Positions 44,093 through 52,715 of a stretch of 64,000 nucleotides of DNA are shown here, piece after piece (the stretch's first letter is position 1; every line of letters begins with the position of its first letter). A program made the translations under genes and the position numbers. Source of the stretch: Acidobacteriaceae bacterium (GTDB taxonomy: Bacteria; Acidobacteriota; Terriglobia; Terriglobales; Acidobacteriaceae). Below the pieces are notes generated by a model, which saw only the letters and a program-made list of their open reading frames with translations, was not told where the DNA came from and searched no databases. Where the stretch lies: NCBI GenBank assembly GCA_030041435.1, contig JASHNW010000123.1, positions 1 through 64,000 of the forward strand, in the 5' to 3' direction.

Positions 44093-46753
44093 TTGAAACC
44101 ACGCTTCCTTTTCATCCTGCCTGCCCTGCTGGCTCTGGCCGCCGCCCCCGCGCTGCGCGCCGCCGACGCCCAGCCCACCCGCGCAACTCTGCCCAACGGC
44201 ATGAAGGTGGTCATCATTCGCAACACCCTCGCGCCCGTCGTCACCGTCGAAGCCAACTTCATGGTGGGCGGCGACGAAACGCCCGCCGGCTTCCCCGGCA
44301 TGGCCCACGCCCAGGAACACATGGCCTTCCGCGGCTGCCAGGGCATGACCGCCGACCAGACCGCGGCCATCTTCGCCCTGCTCGGCGGCGACAACAACGC
44401 TGACACCCAGCAGAACATCACCCAGTACTTTGAAACCCTCCCCGCCGCCGACATCGACGTCGCGCTCGAGGCCGAGGCCGCGTGCCTCCGCGGCGTCGAC
44501 GATTCTCAGGCCGAGTGGGACCATGAGCGCGGCGCCATCGAGCAGGAAGTGGCGCGCGACCTCTCCAACCCCACCTATAAATTCGTCAACCGCCTCAACG
44601 CCGACCTGTTCGCCGGCACCCCCTACGCGCACGATCCGCTGGGCACGCGCGACTCGTTCGACAAAACCACCGGCGCCATGCTGAAGGACTTCTACGAAAA
44701 GTGGTACACGCCGTCGAACATGATCCTGGTCATCGTCGGCGACGTCGACCCCGCAGCGACGCTCGCGAAAATCCGGAACCTCTACAGCGACATCCCCAGC
44801 CACCCCCTCCCGCCGCATCCGGCCATCGAGCTGCAACCGGTCAAGTCGGAAAGCTTCACCCTCGACAGCAACCTGCCCTATGTGCTCGGCTTCGTCGCGT
44901 GGCGCATGCCCGGCACTGACTCGCCCGACTACGCGGCCATGCAGATCCTCGGCGACGTGCTCTCCAGCCAGCGCGCCGATCTCTACGGAATGGTCCCCGC
45001 CGGCAAGGCTCTGGCCGCCGAGTTCGGCCTCGCCGAGACCTACCCCAAAGCCAGCGTCGCCTTCGGCCTCGTGGCCCAGCCCGCCGGCGTCGACACCGCG
45101 CCTGCCCTCGATGAAATGAAGCAGATCATCGACCGCTACGCGCAGAACGGTGTGCCTGCCGACCTGGTGGACGCGGCGAAGCGCGCCGAAATCGCCCAGG
45201 CGGAGTTCCAGCGCAACTCCATCTCCGACCTCGCCTCCGTCTGGTCCCAGGCCCTCGCTGCCGAAGGCCGCAACTCGCCCGAAGAGGACGTGGACGCCAT
45301 CCGCAAAGTGACGGTCGACGATGTGAATCGCGTGGCGAAGCAGTATCTGCTCAACGCCAACACCATCACTGCCACGCTCAAGCCCGTGCCCACGGGCGAG
45401 CCCGTCGCGGCGAAAGGCTTCGGCGGCGCCGAGAGCGTCACCTCCGCCCCCACCAGGCCAGTCGTACTGCCGGAATGGGCCGCGAAACCCCTCGACACCC
45501 TCCAGGTTCCGGAGAACTACCTCCAGGTTTCCGATACGAAGCTGCCCAACGGCATCCGCCTCATCGTCCGCACCGATACAACCAGCCCCACCGTCACCGT
45601 GATGGGCTCGGTGAAGCATGAAGGCGATCTGCAGTCGCCGCCCGGGCAGGAGGGCGTTGGCGACATTCTCGACGGCCTCTACTCCTACGGCACCACGTCG
45701 CTCGATCGCCTCGCGTTTGCCAAGGCGCTCGACGACATCGCCGCCAGCGAGAGCGCCGGCTACAGCTTCTCCGTCAAAGTGCTCAAAGAGTATTTCTCGC
45801 GCGGCGTGCAGTTGCTCGCCGACAACGAACTCCATCCGGCGCTGCCCCAGCAGGCGTTCACGATCACGCAGCACCAGACCGCGCAGTTCGTCGCCGGCAA
45901 TATGAAGAGCCCCGGCTACCGCACCGATCGCGCTATCGACGTTGCACTGCTGCCCACTGGCGATCCCGTCCTGCGCGAGGTCACTCCCGCCACCGTTTCA
46001 AATCTGACCCTCGCTGACGTGAAGCAGTATCACGACGCGACCATTCGCCCCGACCTCACCACCATCGTCGTCATCGGCGACGTGACCCCGGACGAAGCGA
46101 AGACGGTCATCGAGAAGTGGTTCGGCAACTGGGCCGCAACCGGATCGAAGCCCAACACCACGCTGCCCCCCGTGCCCGTCAACAAGGCCAGCGCCGCCAA
46201 CGTCGCTGACCCCGAGGCGGTGCAGGATTCGGTCACGCTCGCCGAGCAGATCGACATCAACCGCTTCAGCCCTGACTACTATCCGCTCCAGCTCGGCAAT
46301 CACGTGCTCGGCGGCGGCTTCTACGCCACGCGGCTCTATCACGATCTGCGCCAGGTGGCGGGCTACGTCTACAACGTCGACGTGGGCATGCACGCCGACA
46401 AGACCCGCGCCAGCTACTCCGTCGATTACGGCTGCGATCCGCCCAACGTGTCGAAGGCGCGCGCGCTCATCGTCCGCGACCTGAACCAGATGCGCACCGA
46501 GGATGTGTCCGCCGCCGAGCTGCATCAGGCGAAGGCCCTGCTCCTCCGCCAGATTCCGCTCAGTGAGTCCAGCGAGGACGCCGTGGCCGGCGGTCTTCTC
46601 GGACGCGCCGACATGGGGCTGCCCCTCGACGAGCCGATCGTCGCGGCGAAAAAATACTACGCGCTCACTGCCGACGACATCCGGGCGGCCTTCGCGAAGC
46701 ACGTCCAGCCCGACGATCTGGTCCAGGTGGTCCGCGGGCCCGCGCCGCAGTAA
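44093..46753 (+). CDS. Secreted M16-family zinc peptidase (two-module)
   Basis: 886 residues starting at a TTG after a good GGAGG site. Signal peptide (1-23, ALRAADA), then an active M16 half with the inverted zinc motif in GMAHAQEHM and a later Glu ligand. The second half (~470-880) has the M16 fold but no HxxEH, as in pitrilysin-like enzymes. It degrades peptides in the periplasm. It stands alone between the element and a set of small genes. Confidence 0.93.
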   Translation: MKPRFLFILPALLALAAAPALRAADAQPTRATLPNGMKVVIIRNTLAPVVTVEANFMVGGDETPAGFPGMAHAQEHMAFRGCQGMTADQTAAIFALLGGDNNADTQQNITQYFETLPAADIDVALEAEAACLRGVDDSQAEWDHERGAIEQEVARDLSNPTYKFVNRLNADLFAGTPYAHDPLGTRDSFDKTTGAMLKDFYEKWYTPSNMILVIVGDVDPAATLAKIRNLYSDIPSHPLPPHPAIELQPVKSESFTLDSNLPYVLGFVAWRMPGTDSPDYAAMQILGDVLSSQRADLYGMVPAGKALAAEFGLAETYPKASVAFGLVAQPAGVDTAPALDEMKQIIDRYAQNGVPADLVDAAKRAEIAQAEFQRNSISDLASVWSQALAAEGRNSPEEDVDAIRKVTVDDVNRVAKQYLLNANTITATLKPVPTGEPVAAKGFGGAESVTSAPTRPVVLPEWAAKPLDTLQVPENYLQVSDTKLPNGIRLIVRTDTTSPTVTVMGSVKHEGDLQSPPGQEGVGDILDGLYSYGTTSLDRLAFAKALDDIAASESAGYSFSVKVLKEYFSRGVQLLADNELHPALPQQAFTITQHQTAQFVAGNMKSPGYRTDRAIDVALLPTGDPVLREVTPATVSNLTLADVKQYHDATIRPDLTTIVVIGDVTPDEAKTVIEKWFGNWAATGSKPNTTLPPVPVNKASAANVADPEAVQDSVTLAEQIDINRFSPDYYPLQLGNHVLGGGFYATRLYHDLRQVAGYVYNVDVGMHADKTRASYSVDYGCDPPNVSKARALIVRDLNQMRTEDVSAAELHQAKALLLRQIPLSESSEDAVAGGLLGRADMGLPLDEPIVAAKKYYALTADDIRAAFAKHVQPDDLVQVVRGPAPQ

Positions 46754-46836
46754 GACAGGAGTCTGGTGCGCGGCGTGATCCCGCGTCGCGCACCCGGTTC
46801 ACTTTGGGACTAGACTTGTGTCCATGGGAGGTTGCT

Positions 46837-46971
46837 ATGGATAAGCCTCGCCACCCCCAGGTCGTTCGTCCCTGGAAAACCCGGCAAATCGTCATCGGCA
46901 AAGCTTTAGCGCTGCCTGGCCGAGCGGTGCGGACGCGCCGCACCCTGGCGCGCAATCCCAAACACGGTTAG
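46837..46971 (+). CDS. Small basic protein (44 residues)
   Basis: An ATG with a good ribosome site (GGGAGG, seven bases upstream) opens a 44-codon frame: MDKPRHPQVVRPWKTRQIVI..., with 11 Arg/Lys residues. No family recognised. The ribosome site and the clean gap position argue that it is translated. Confidence 0.45.
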   Translation: MDKPRHPQVVRPWKTRQIVIGKALALPGRAVRTRRTLARNPKHG

Positions 46972-47101
46972 GCAGGTTGCGTCACAGCCGGACAAGGGTG
47001 CCGCGCGCCCGCTTGCGTTCTCCACAATTTCGCCCGAAATTGTGCGACGGCTGAACTCATTTCGTTATACCGTAGGCTTACGTCTCACAAGGAGGTCCCC
47101 C

Positions 47102-47365
47102 ATGGTTTGGGACGTGTCGTACACCTGCGATATCTGCGGCAAGGAAAAGGGTGAGGCCAATCACTGGTGGATGCTCATGCTCGGCGACGTGCCCTGCTTC
47201 GAAGCCGGCCAGCCCAATCAGCGCTTCACGATCCTGCCCTGGAACGTCAACGAAAGCCGCAACTCTGACATGCGTCACCTCTGCGGCCAGGGCTGCGCCA
47301 TGAAAGCTCTCGAGCGCTTCATGACCAACCGCACCATCGAAATGGAATTGGCGGAAGTGGAGTAG
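47102..47365 (+). CDS. Small Cys-rich hypothetical protein
   Basis: 87 residues from ATG 47102 after an ideal AGGAGGT site. CDICGKEKGEANHW followed by a later CGQGCAMK forms a probable zinc site (two Cys pairs). The Trp-rich middle (HWWMLMLGDVPCF) and hydrophobic strands suggest a small folded domain. Proteins like this are common in acidobacteria as hypothetical genes. Transcribed alone. Confidence 0.75.
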   Translation: MVWDVSYTCDICGKEKGEANHWWMLMLGDVPCFEAGQPNQRFTILPWNVNESRNSDMRHLCGQGCAMKALERFMTNRTIEMELAEVE

Positions 47366-47378
47366 CTCCCCTCGCCGC

Positions 47379-47541
47379 TTGAAGGAGCAAAACGACAAGA
47401 GCAAAACGACACGGCGCCGCTCGCGATCAGCGGTGCCGCAATCCATCCTGACACGCGGACACAGACGAGATCCGCGAAGCCGCCGCCAGCCACAGCCCGG
47501 ATTCCGACCCCCTGATCGACGACTTCTTCTCCGGATTTTAA
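47379..47541 (+). pseudogene. Possible frameshifted small gene
   Basis: A TTG-start frame (LKEQNDKSKTTRRRSRSAVPQSI) and a different frame ending at the TAA at 47539 (DEIREAAASHSPDSDPLIDDFFSGF) both look protein-like. A -1 shift near 47455 would join them into one ~50-residue protein. Weak evidence; the gap from 47366 to 47860 otherwise has no gene. Confidence 0.2.
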
Positions 47542-47612
47542 GTCCGCTGCATCTGCCGATAAACTGCTTCTTATAAGCGATATACACTATCACCTTTAGA
47601 GACAATGTAAGT

Positions 47613-47662
47613 CAACATGAGGTAGTGTCCTAATTCGCCAATTAGGACACTACCCAACATGA
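47613..47662. repeat. 34-bp perfect palindrome flanked by 8-bp direct repeats
   Basis: GGTAGTGTCCTAATT (47621-47635) and its exact complement (47640-47654) are separated by CGCC. The whole is flanked by CAACATGA at 47613-47620 and 47655-47662. This is the layout of two abutted transposon ends inside a target-site duplication, with the interior lost. Confidence 0.7.
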
Positions 47663-47860
47663 AAGTTTTGGCGACTTTAAGCCAAAAAGCCTTCTCCCCG
47701 GCGCAGCCGAAACGGCCGCTTTCATTTTGCGGCTGGCCGGCTCGTCTCCGAACCGGCCCCGCAAGGCGGCATACTTCTCCACCGGAAGAATGCCGCGTTA
47801 TTCAGCCGGAGTTGCCGCCGGCGTGGAAAACGAGTGGCAAGGGCAGGGCCGCGCGCATAT

Positions 47861-48016
47861 TTAGCTCTTGCCCCTCGACGTTTTGCGTGCCCCCGACTTG
47901 CGGCTCTTCTGCTTCCTCTGTGCGAGGTCGGAGCCGGCCACACTCCGCACCGCAGCACTCGTGCTCACCCGAAGCAGTCTTCCCGCTTTGCTCGCGTCTT
48001 TTCTGGAAGTCGTCAT
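47861..48016 (-). CDS. Small basic Ser/Arg/Lys-rich protein
   Basis: 51 residues from ATG 48016: TTSRKDASKAGRLLRVSTS, then SVAGSDLAQRKQKSRKSG. The ASKAGRLLR...SVAGSDLAQR core matches a widespread small family of unknown role with the pattern ASxAGKxL...SxAxSALxQR. Its basic tail could bind nucleic acid. It lies 57 bases downstream of the YjzC-like gene on the same strand. Confidence 0.65.
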   Translation of the reverse strand: MTTSRKDASKAGRLLRVSTSAAVRSVAGSDLAQRKQKSRKSGARKTSRGKS

Positions 48017-48073
48017 CTGGTCTCCTAGAAGGATTGTGAGGGCGGCCACGAAGAACAGGGCCACCCCGGTTGC

Positions 48074-48289
48074 TTATTTGAAATACTCGTGACTCTCGAT
48101 GTGGATCGCGAGGTATTTCGCCTTAAAACGGACGTGCTTTCCACAGTGGTTGCACGGCGGGAAAGGCTTGCCGTACACGCAGGTAACCTCGTGGACCTTG
48201 CTGTGCTCGACGTCATGAATCACTGTGTAGATTCCAGACGCTCCGCAGTTCTCCCCAGGCTTAAAGACGTCCCCTACATTCACGGCCAT
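48074..48289 (-). CDS. YjzC-like small protein
   Basis: 71 residues. FKPGENCGASGIYTVIHD and YGKPFPPCNHCGKHVRF resemble the YjzC/zinc-binding small-protein pattern (FKPG...SGxY...G..FPP). A Cys-x2-Cys pair (CNHC) and a His-rich tail could bind metal. Start ATG 48289. Function unknown. Confidence 0.7.
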   Translation of the reverse strand: MAVNVGDVFKPGENCGASGIYTVIHDVEHSKVHEVTCVYGKPFPPCNHCGKHVRFKAKYLAIHIESHEYFK

Positions 48290-48728
48290 TGAACACCCCG
48301 TTTCCCCGGCTCATTTATAGGCCAAGGCTGGCTGGGCCGCCGATCCGAGCGGGGCTTGCAGGACGCCAACATCCACGGGATAATTGGCGCGGCTACGAAC
48401 TGCAAGGCGAGTAGCGGGCGGAACGTTCGCCACTAGGCCAGCCAAGGCTGTCACCTTGGCTGGCCTCCCTATTCCCCCCCGGCTGCCGCTCTCGCCCCCA
48501 CCGCTGCGCTGGCGACCCGGTTGGCGATGTGATATCGCATATAGTATCACGGCTGCCCAGGGAAGGCCGCGATTGCAGGCAAATCTTTCTGCAACTCCTA
48601 GACATCTGATATCATCTGTAGTATTGTTCTCGTCTATTAGGCACGATGGATGCCGCACTCGCGGCCACGGAGGGAGACACGATGGACCATCTTGAACGGG
48701 AAATTCGTATTGTGGGGCGAGTGCGCAA
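48290..48728. other. Upstream region of the TAC operon
   Basis: 439 bases holding no long gene. It contains the operator-like palindromes (48529-48550, 48607-48614). It also holds a 29-codon frame (48682-48771, start ATG with AGGGAG ahead) that overlaps the hicA start in another frame. The latter could be a leader peptide. Confidence 0.4.
48529..48614. promoter_or_regulatory. Palindromes upstream of the TAC operon
   Basis: GTGATA at 48529 faces TATCAC ending at 48550 (10-base spacer), and TGATATCA (48607-48614) is a perfect palindrome. Both share the core GATATC. They lie 115-200 bases upstream of hicA in a region richer in A/T than its surroundings, and would suit binding by the HicB antitoxin. 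Confidence 0.5.
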
Positions 48729-48980
48729 ATGGCATCTACTGAAAAGGTACGGGACCGAATCGCCGAAATAATTAGCCGACCCTACGGCGTTCGGTATGAA
48801 GAAATTAAATGGGTTATGGATCAACTGGGGGCAACGGAGAGGCCGTCCAAGCACGGTCAACTGTTTCGCCTGCGGAGCCACAGGATCCTCATTAACGAGC
48901 ACAACAGCGGAAAGAATACAGTCCCAAAGTATTGTGTCGATGATTTCAGAGACCTAATGATCGAATTGGGACTCTACTGA
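48729..48980 (+). CDS. hicA: HicA-like toxin
   Basis: 83 residues. The fold resembles HicA: a first helix pair (VRYEEIKWVMDQLG), the putative catalytic His in RPSKHGQLFRL, and a closing strand/helix (NTVPKYCVDDFRDLMIELGLY). HicA toxins are mRNA interferases. It is first in a three-gene operon; the gap to hicB is 18 bases. The sequence is divergent from classical GSH-motif HicA, so the toxin class is likely but not certain. Confidence 0.75.
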   Translation: MASTEKVRDRIAEIISRPYGVRYEEIKWVMDQLGATERPSKHGQLFRLRSHRILINEHNSGKNTVPKYCVDDFRDLMIELGLY

Positions 48981-48998
48981 CTGGGACGGAGCGAAGTC

Positions 48999-49595
48999 AT
49001 GTCTAAAAATCTGGAAGAATATCTGTGCCTACCCTACACGATCGTCCTGCGGCGAGACCGGAGGGACGGAATTGTTGTCGCCCGCATCGAGGAGCTGCCG
49101 GGTTGCTCTGCCCATGGCAACTCAGAGCAAGAGGCACTCTCGAACCTTCACGACAGCATGGTTGATTGGATCGGAGATTCCATTGAGGCTGGTGATCCAG
49201 TTCCGGAGCCGGCGGAGGAGGTCGAGCTGCCGAGTGGAAAATGGCTCCAGCGGGTCCCGCGATCATTGCATCTGAAGCTAATCCATTTGGCTGAGCGAGA
49301 GGGGGTCAGCTTGAATCAGTTGGTCACGTCGACCCTGGCCGAAGCCGCCGGGGCAAAGGTGCAAGCCTATTCGGTGGTATTGAACCAGCTACCCCAAAGT
49401 GTTGGCCAATCATATGGGGCGGCTTCGGCTCCGATTACATTCGGACCCATCCGGTACAACTATGACATCAGGGGCGAAATAGGGCTCACCCATTTTTCGC
49501 TCGAATCAGAGGCGTACGTCGAGCATGTAATCGGTGTTGCGCCGAAAAAGCCAGCCCCAATGCCCGGAGGAAGAGGGATGTATGCCGAAGCGTAG
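48999..49595 (+). CDS. hicB: HicB-like antitoxin with C-terminal extension
   Basis: 198 residues. The HicB core (residues ~10-75) is clear: TIVLRRDRRDGIVVARIEELPGCSAHGNSEQEALSNL. A ribbon-helix-helix/HicB DNA-binding segment follows (LHLKLIHLAEREGVSLNQLVTSTL, ~85-115). About 80 further residues (118-198) are atypical, ending in HFSLESEAYVEHVIGVAPKK. In SecB-linked toxin-antitoxin systems such tails act as chaperone-addiction (ChAD) segments. Its end overlaps the SecB-like gene by 14 bases. Confidence 0.82.
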   Translation: MSKNLEEYLCLPYTIVLRRDRRDGIVVARIEELPGCSAHGNSEQEALSNLHDSMVDWIGDSIEAGDPVPEPAEEVELPSGKWLQRVPRSLHLKLIHLAEREGVSLNQLVTSTLAEAAGAKVQAYSVVLNQLPQSVGQSYGAASAPITFGPIRYNYDIRGEIGLTHFSLESEAYVEHVIGVAPKKPAPMPGGRGMYAEA

Positions 49596-50079
49596 CCGCA
49601 CGGCGCGTACGAGATCTGACGACCGCTATTTGGACTTTATCAAAACTGTCCACCTCGCAGGCACGGGCATGGACAAGTCGTCTTTTAGCATCGATCGGGA
49701 GAAGCTTGCAGCTGAAACCCCAGACGCGGGAACGCCATCGGCCCAAATTACGGGGCGCCACGAAATTGCCAAACAGGACGCCGCGGCCTTTGTCGTGCTG
49801 GGGCATTACGACATTAGAATGAAGAGCAAATCCGGAGCCGAGGTGGGAGAAATAACCTGCACTTTGAGTGCTCTCTTCTCGCTCGATGCCGAAGCTGAGC
49901 AAGCATTTGTTCAGCGTTTCGCAGAAAACGAGGCGCGATTCGTGTTCTGGCCCAATCTGAGGCACTACGTTGCGGATAGCACCTATCGTATGGGGATTAC
50001 TCCGATGCTTTTGCCGCTCACGTCGGAGTTTTCGCCGCCACGGAAGGAAGAGAGAAAATCCAGAAGCTTGCGGAGGTGA
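49582..50079 (+). CDS. SecB-like chaperone of a toxin-antitoxin system
   Basis: 165 residues from ATG 49582, with GGAGGAAGAGGG before it. The part from VVLGHYDIRMKSKSGAEVG to ARFVFWPNLRHYVADSTYRMGITPMLLPL follows the SecB fold and its conserved end (FPYxRExIxDxxxRGGFPPL). It lies inside a hicAB operon, so it probably stabilises the antitoxin rather than aiding secretion. This is the third gene of a TAC module. The C-terminus is basic (PPRKEERKSRSLRR). Confidence 0.82.
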   Translation: MPKRSRTARTRSDDRYLDFIKTVHLAGTGMDKSSFSIDREKLAAETPDAGTPSAQITGRHEIAKQDAAAFVVLGHYDIRMKSKSGAEVGEITCTLSALFSLDAEAEQAFVQRFAENEARFVFWPNLRHYVADSTYRMGITPMLLPLTSEFSPPRKEERKSRSLRR

Positions 50080-50232
50080 CTTGGGTAACATGGGGCCGTG
50101 CTAGCCCCCAACCCCAACTTCCGTTCCATAGGAGCGTGCAGGCTGCGGCGACTGCGCGACATCCTGCTGAACGGGAGAGACCACCTTCTCCGCTTTATGC
50201 GCACTCTCGCGGGAGACATCCCAGCTTGCGTC

Positions 50233-51255
50233 CTACCGGAGCAGCTCTTCCAGCGCCGTGCTCAGTTCCGTCTTCTCATCGCGATACTTCACGATCGCCG
50301 GCGTGTAAACGCTCAGCCCCCACTCCTGTCCTTTGCCCTTCATCAACGCCCGCGCGCCGGGAACCACCACCGCACCCTCGGGGATGATCAGCGGCCTCTC
50401 CCCCTCGGCGCGCAGCACCTCGCCGCGCACCACGTCGTATACCGGCGTCCCGCGGGTCAAAATCGTCCCCGCCGCCAGCACCGCGCGGCTGCGCACGATG
50501 GTTCCTTCGTAGACGCCGCAGTTGCCGCCCACCAGCACATCGTCTTCCAGGATCACCGGGCTCGCGTTCACCGGCTCCAGCACGCCGCCCACCTGGGCCG
50601 CCGCACTCAGGTGCACGCGCCTGCCCACCTGCGCGCAACTCCCCACCAGCGCGTGCGAGTCGATCAGCGTCCCCTCGTCCACATACGCGCCCACGTTCGC
50701 ATAACTGGGAGGCATCATCACCACGCCGCGTGCCAGATACGCCCCCGCGCGCACCGAAGACCCGCCCGGCACGATGCGAATTCCCTGCTCCGGCGTGAAT
50801 CGGCGCGCTGGAAACGTATGCTTATCGACGTACGGAAAGGCGCTCGGCTGTCCCGGCTCCGTGGCGCCTTGTCTGGCGCCCCAGCCCTTTTGCTCGCCGT
50901 AGAAAAAATCGCTCAGAACCTGTCGATCCTGCGGATCATGGGCTGCGCTGTGCGCTGCTTTCTCTTCCGGGGTCCGCTCTTCGTTCCAGCCCACGTCCCA
51001 CGACGCATCCCGCGCCCTCGCCGCCGACGCGTCCGAACCCTCCAGCTGCCCCAGCCGGAACCCCAGCAGGATTCCCTGCTTCACCCATGCGTTGACCCGC
51101 CAGCCCGTGGGCGACGCGGCATCCGGCTCCGCCGCCCGCACCGCGCCCGCCTCCAGCGCATCGCGCAGCTCGAGAAACGCCACCATCGCAGCAGCATCGC
51201 CCACCGCCGCCGCCCCTGCCGCAAAATACTGTTCGATCTTTTCCTGAAGACTCAT
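50233..51255 (-). CDS. dapD: Tetrahydrodipicolinate N-succinyltransferase
   Basis: 340 residues, about 60 longer than usual DapD. A hexapeptide-repeat (left-handed beta-helix) domain holds the family core [20 protein letters not shown] and VGSCAQVG...[14 protein letters not shown]. It works in lysine and diaminopimelate synthesis. A polar, charged insertion of ~50 residues (about 72-137; [20 protein letters not shown]) separates the N-terminal helices from the beta-helix. Start ATG 51255; divergent from thiL. Confidence 0.93.
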   Translation of the reverse strand: MSLQEKIEQYFAAGAAAVGDAAAMVAFLELRDALEAGAVRAAEPDAASPTGWRVNAWVKQGILLGFRLGQLEGSDASAARARDASWDVGWNEERTPEEKAAHSAAHDPQDRQVLSDFFYGEQKGWGARQGATEPGQPSAFPYVDKHTFPARRFTPEQGIRIVPGGSSVRAGAYLARGVVMMPPSYANVGAYVDEGTLIDSHALVGSCAQVGRRVHLSAAAQVGGVLEPVNASPVILEDDVLVGGNCGVYEGTIVRSRAVLAAGTILTRGTPVYDVVRGEVLRAEGERPLIIPEGAVVVPGARALMKGKGQEWGLSVYTPAIVKYRDEKTELSTALEELLR

Positions 51256-51320
51256 CTCTGAGCCGAGTGTATCAACGCTCCGGGCGCAGACTGTATGCTG
51301 GCCACGAACCAGACGAGCCC

Positions 51321-52394
51321 ATGCCCCGCCGCACCCCATCGCGTACCGTCCCCGGCGAACTCGCTCTCATTGAGTCGATTCGCACCAGGGCTGCGCGCAC
51401 CGATTCTCTCTCGAGCGCCCTGAAAATCGGCATCGGTGACGACTGCGCCATCCTGCGCCCCAAACCCGGCCACGACCTCTGCGTCACCACCGATTTCTCT
51501 CTCGAAAATGTCCACTTCCACCGCGACTGGCATTCGCCGCAATCTGCCGGGCACCGCTGCCTCGCCCGCGGCCTCAGCGACCTCGCCGCCATGGGCGCCG
51601 AACCTGTGGCTGTCTTCCTTTCGCTCGCCCTCCCCGCGCACACACCCGCCGCCTGGGTCGAGGATTTCCTCGACGGCCTGCTCGCCCTCGCCGCCCGGCA
51701 CCACGTCCCGCTCGCCGGCGGCGATACCGCCCAGTCCCCCGCTTCCAATCGAAACCACCCCGGGCTCATCGCCGCCGACATCGTCGCCGTGGGCCAGCTG
51801 CCTGCTCGCTCCCCGCGCCTCCGCTCCGGCGCGCGGCCCGGCGACGCAATCTACGTCACCGGCGCGCTCGGCGGGTCCGGCGCCGAGCTCCTTTCCCTGG
51901 CGCGCAACCCGAAGAAATCCCGCAGCTTCGCCGCTCCAAAAGCCGCCGCGCCCGCCCACCCCCACCTCTATCCCCAACCGCGCCTCGCCCAGGGCCGCCG
52001 CCTCCGCTCGCTCGCTCACGCGATGATCGACATCAGCGACGGCCTCTCCACCGACCTCGCCCACCTCTGCCGCGCATCCGGCCTGGCAGCGGAACTGGAT
52101 GAAGCCGCCCTGCCCATCCACCTGCTCGCGGTCGCGGCCCAGCGATCCGGCCTCGCGCCCTCCGCGCTCGACCTGGCCCTTCATGGCGGCGAAGACTACG
52201 AGTTGCTCTTCACCGCTCCACCCACCGCGCGCATTCCCCGCAGCATTGCCGGCGTGCCAATCCACCAGATCGGAACGATGCGTCCACCCTCCCGCCGCCA
52301 GCCGCTGATTGTGCTGAGCACCTGCGCGAGCCAAAAAATCCCCATCGCCCCCGCCGGCTGGGAGCATTTCCGGCCTGAAAATCGCACAAAATAG
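51321..52394 (+). CDS. thiL: Thiamine-monophosphate kinase
   Basis: 357 residues of the PurM/ThiL fold. [12 protein letters not shown] with an acidic metal/ATP site, [25 protein letters not shown] and [13 protein letters not shown] are all present, as is [11 protein letters not shown] near the end. It makes thiamine diphosphate from the monophosphate. The last ten bases overlap the inverted repeat that controls the next toxin-antitoxin pair. Own promoter in the 65-base gap with dapD. Confidence 0.95.
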   Translation: MPRRTPSRTVPGELALIESIRTRAARTDSLSSALKIGIGDDCAILRPKPGHDLCVTTDFSLENVHFHRDWHSPQSAGHRCLARGLSDLAAMGAEPVAVFLSLALPAHTPAAWVEDFLDGLLALAARHHVPLAGGDTAQSPASNRNHPGLIAADIVAVGQLPARSPRLRSGARPGDAIYVTGALGGSGAELLSLARNPKKSRSFAAPKAAAPAHPHLYPQPRLAQGRRLRSLAHAMIDISDGLSTDLAHLCRASGLAAELDEAALPIHLLAVAAQRSGLAPSALDLALHGGEDYELLFTAPPTARIPRSIAGVPIHQIGTMRPPSRRQPLIVLSTCASQKIPIAPAGWEHFRPENRTK

Positions 52395-52428
52395 ACAAAC
52401 CGTACAATTTGTCTATTTTGTCCATTTT
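52386..52428. promoter_or_regulatory. Operator of the Phd-PIN toxin-antitoxin pair
   Basis: A perfect 14-bp inverted repeat, ACAAAATAGACAAA (52386-52399) and its complement (52408-52421), has an 8-base spacer. TTTGTCCATTTT (52417-52428) is a further near-copy of the right arm nine bases on. The block is strikingly A/T-rich, covers the thiL stop and ends 17 bases before the antitoxin start. Confidence 0.75.
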
Positions 52429-52445
52429 GTGCTATTCTTCAACCC

Positions 52446-52715
52446 ATGCGCACCATCTCCGCCACCGAAGCCAAGCAGAACTTCGCCGCCGTCCTCGACA
52501 GCGCGCAGCGGGAGCCAGTCCTGATTCGCCGCCATGGGCGGGAGGTCGCTGCGGTCGTTTCTCTCGAAGAATTTGAGCGCATCCGCCGGGCGCGCATCGT
52601 GAAATTCCAGCGCTTCTGTGACCGCGTTGCCGCCAGGGCAGCCGAGCGCGGCATGACAGAGGCCGTTCTTGAGCAGCTGCTTTCCGAGGACGATGCAGCA
52701 GCGCCTGGTCATTGA
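52446..52715 (+). CDS. Phd/YefM-type antitoxin
   Basis: 89 residues. The N-terminus MRTISATEAKQNFAAVLDSAQREPVLIRRHGREVAAVVSLEEFERI is classical Phd/YefM, and the C-terminal half is the toxin-binding tail. It should repress its own promoter at the inverted repeat just upstream. It overlaps the toxin gene by 23 bases. Confidence 0.92.
   Translation: MRTISATEAKQNFAAVLDSAQREPVLIRRHGREVAAVVSLEEFERIRRARIVKFQRFCDRVAARAAERGMTEAVLEQLLSEDDAAAPGH

Noticed and set aside
44087-45874. 595-codon antisense frame opposite the M16 peptidase
   Set aside because: Gly/Glu/Arg-rich shadow; the sense strand has a signal peptide and a zinc motif.
46765-46798. Intrinsic terminator after the M16 peptidase
   Set aside because: GGTGCGCG and CGCGCACC form a stem, but no T run follows, so it was not listed as a terminator.
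47659-48039. 126-codon frame opposite the small basic protein gene
   Set aside because: Ser/Arg/Pro/Cys-rich shadow; the opposite strand has two plausible small proteins.
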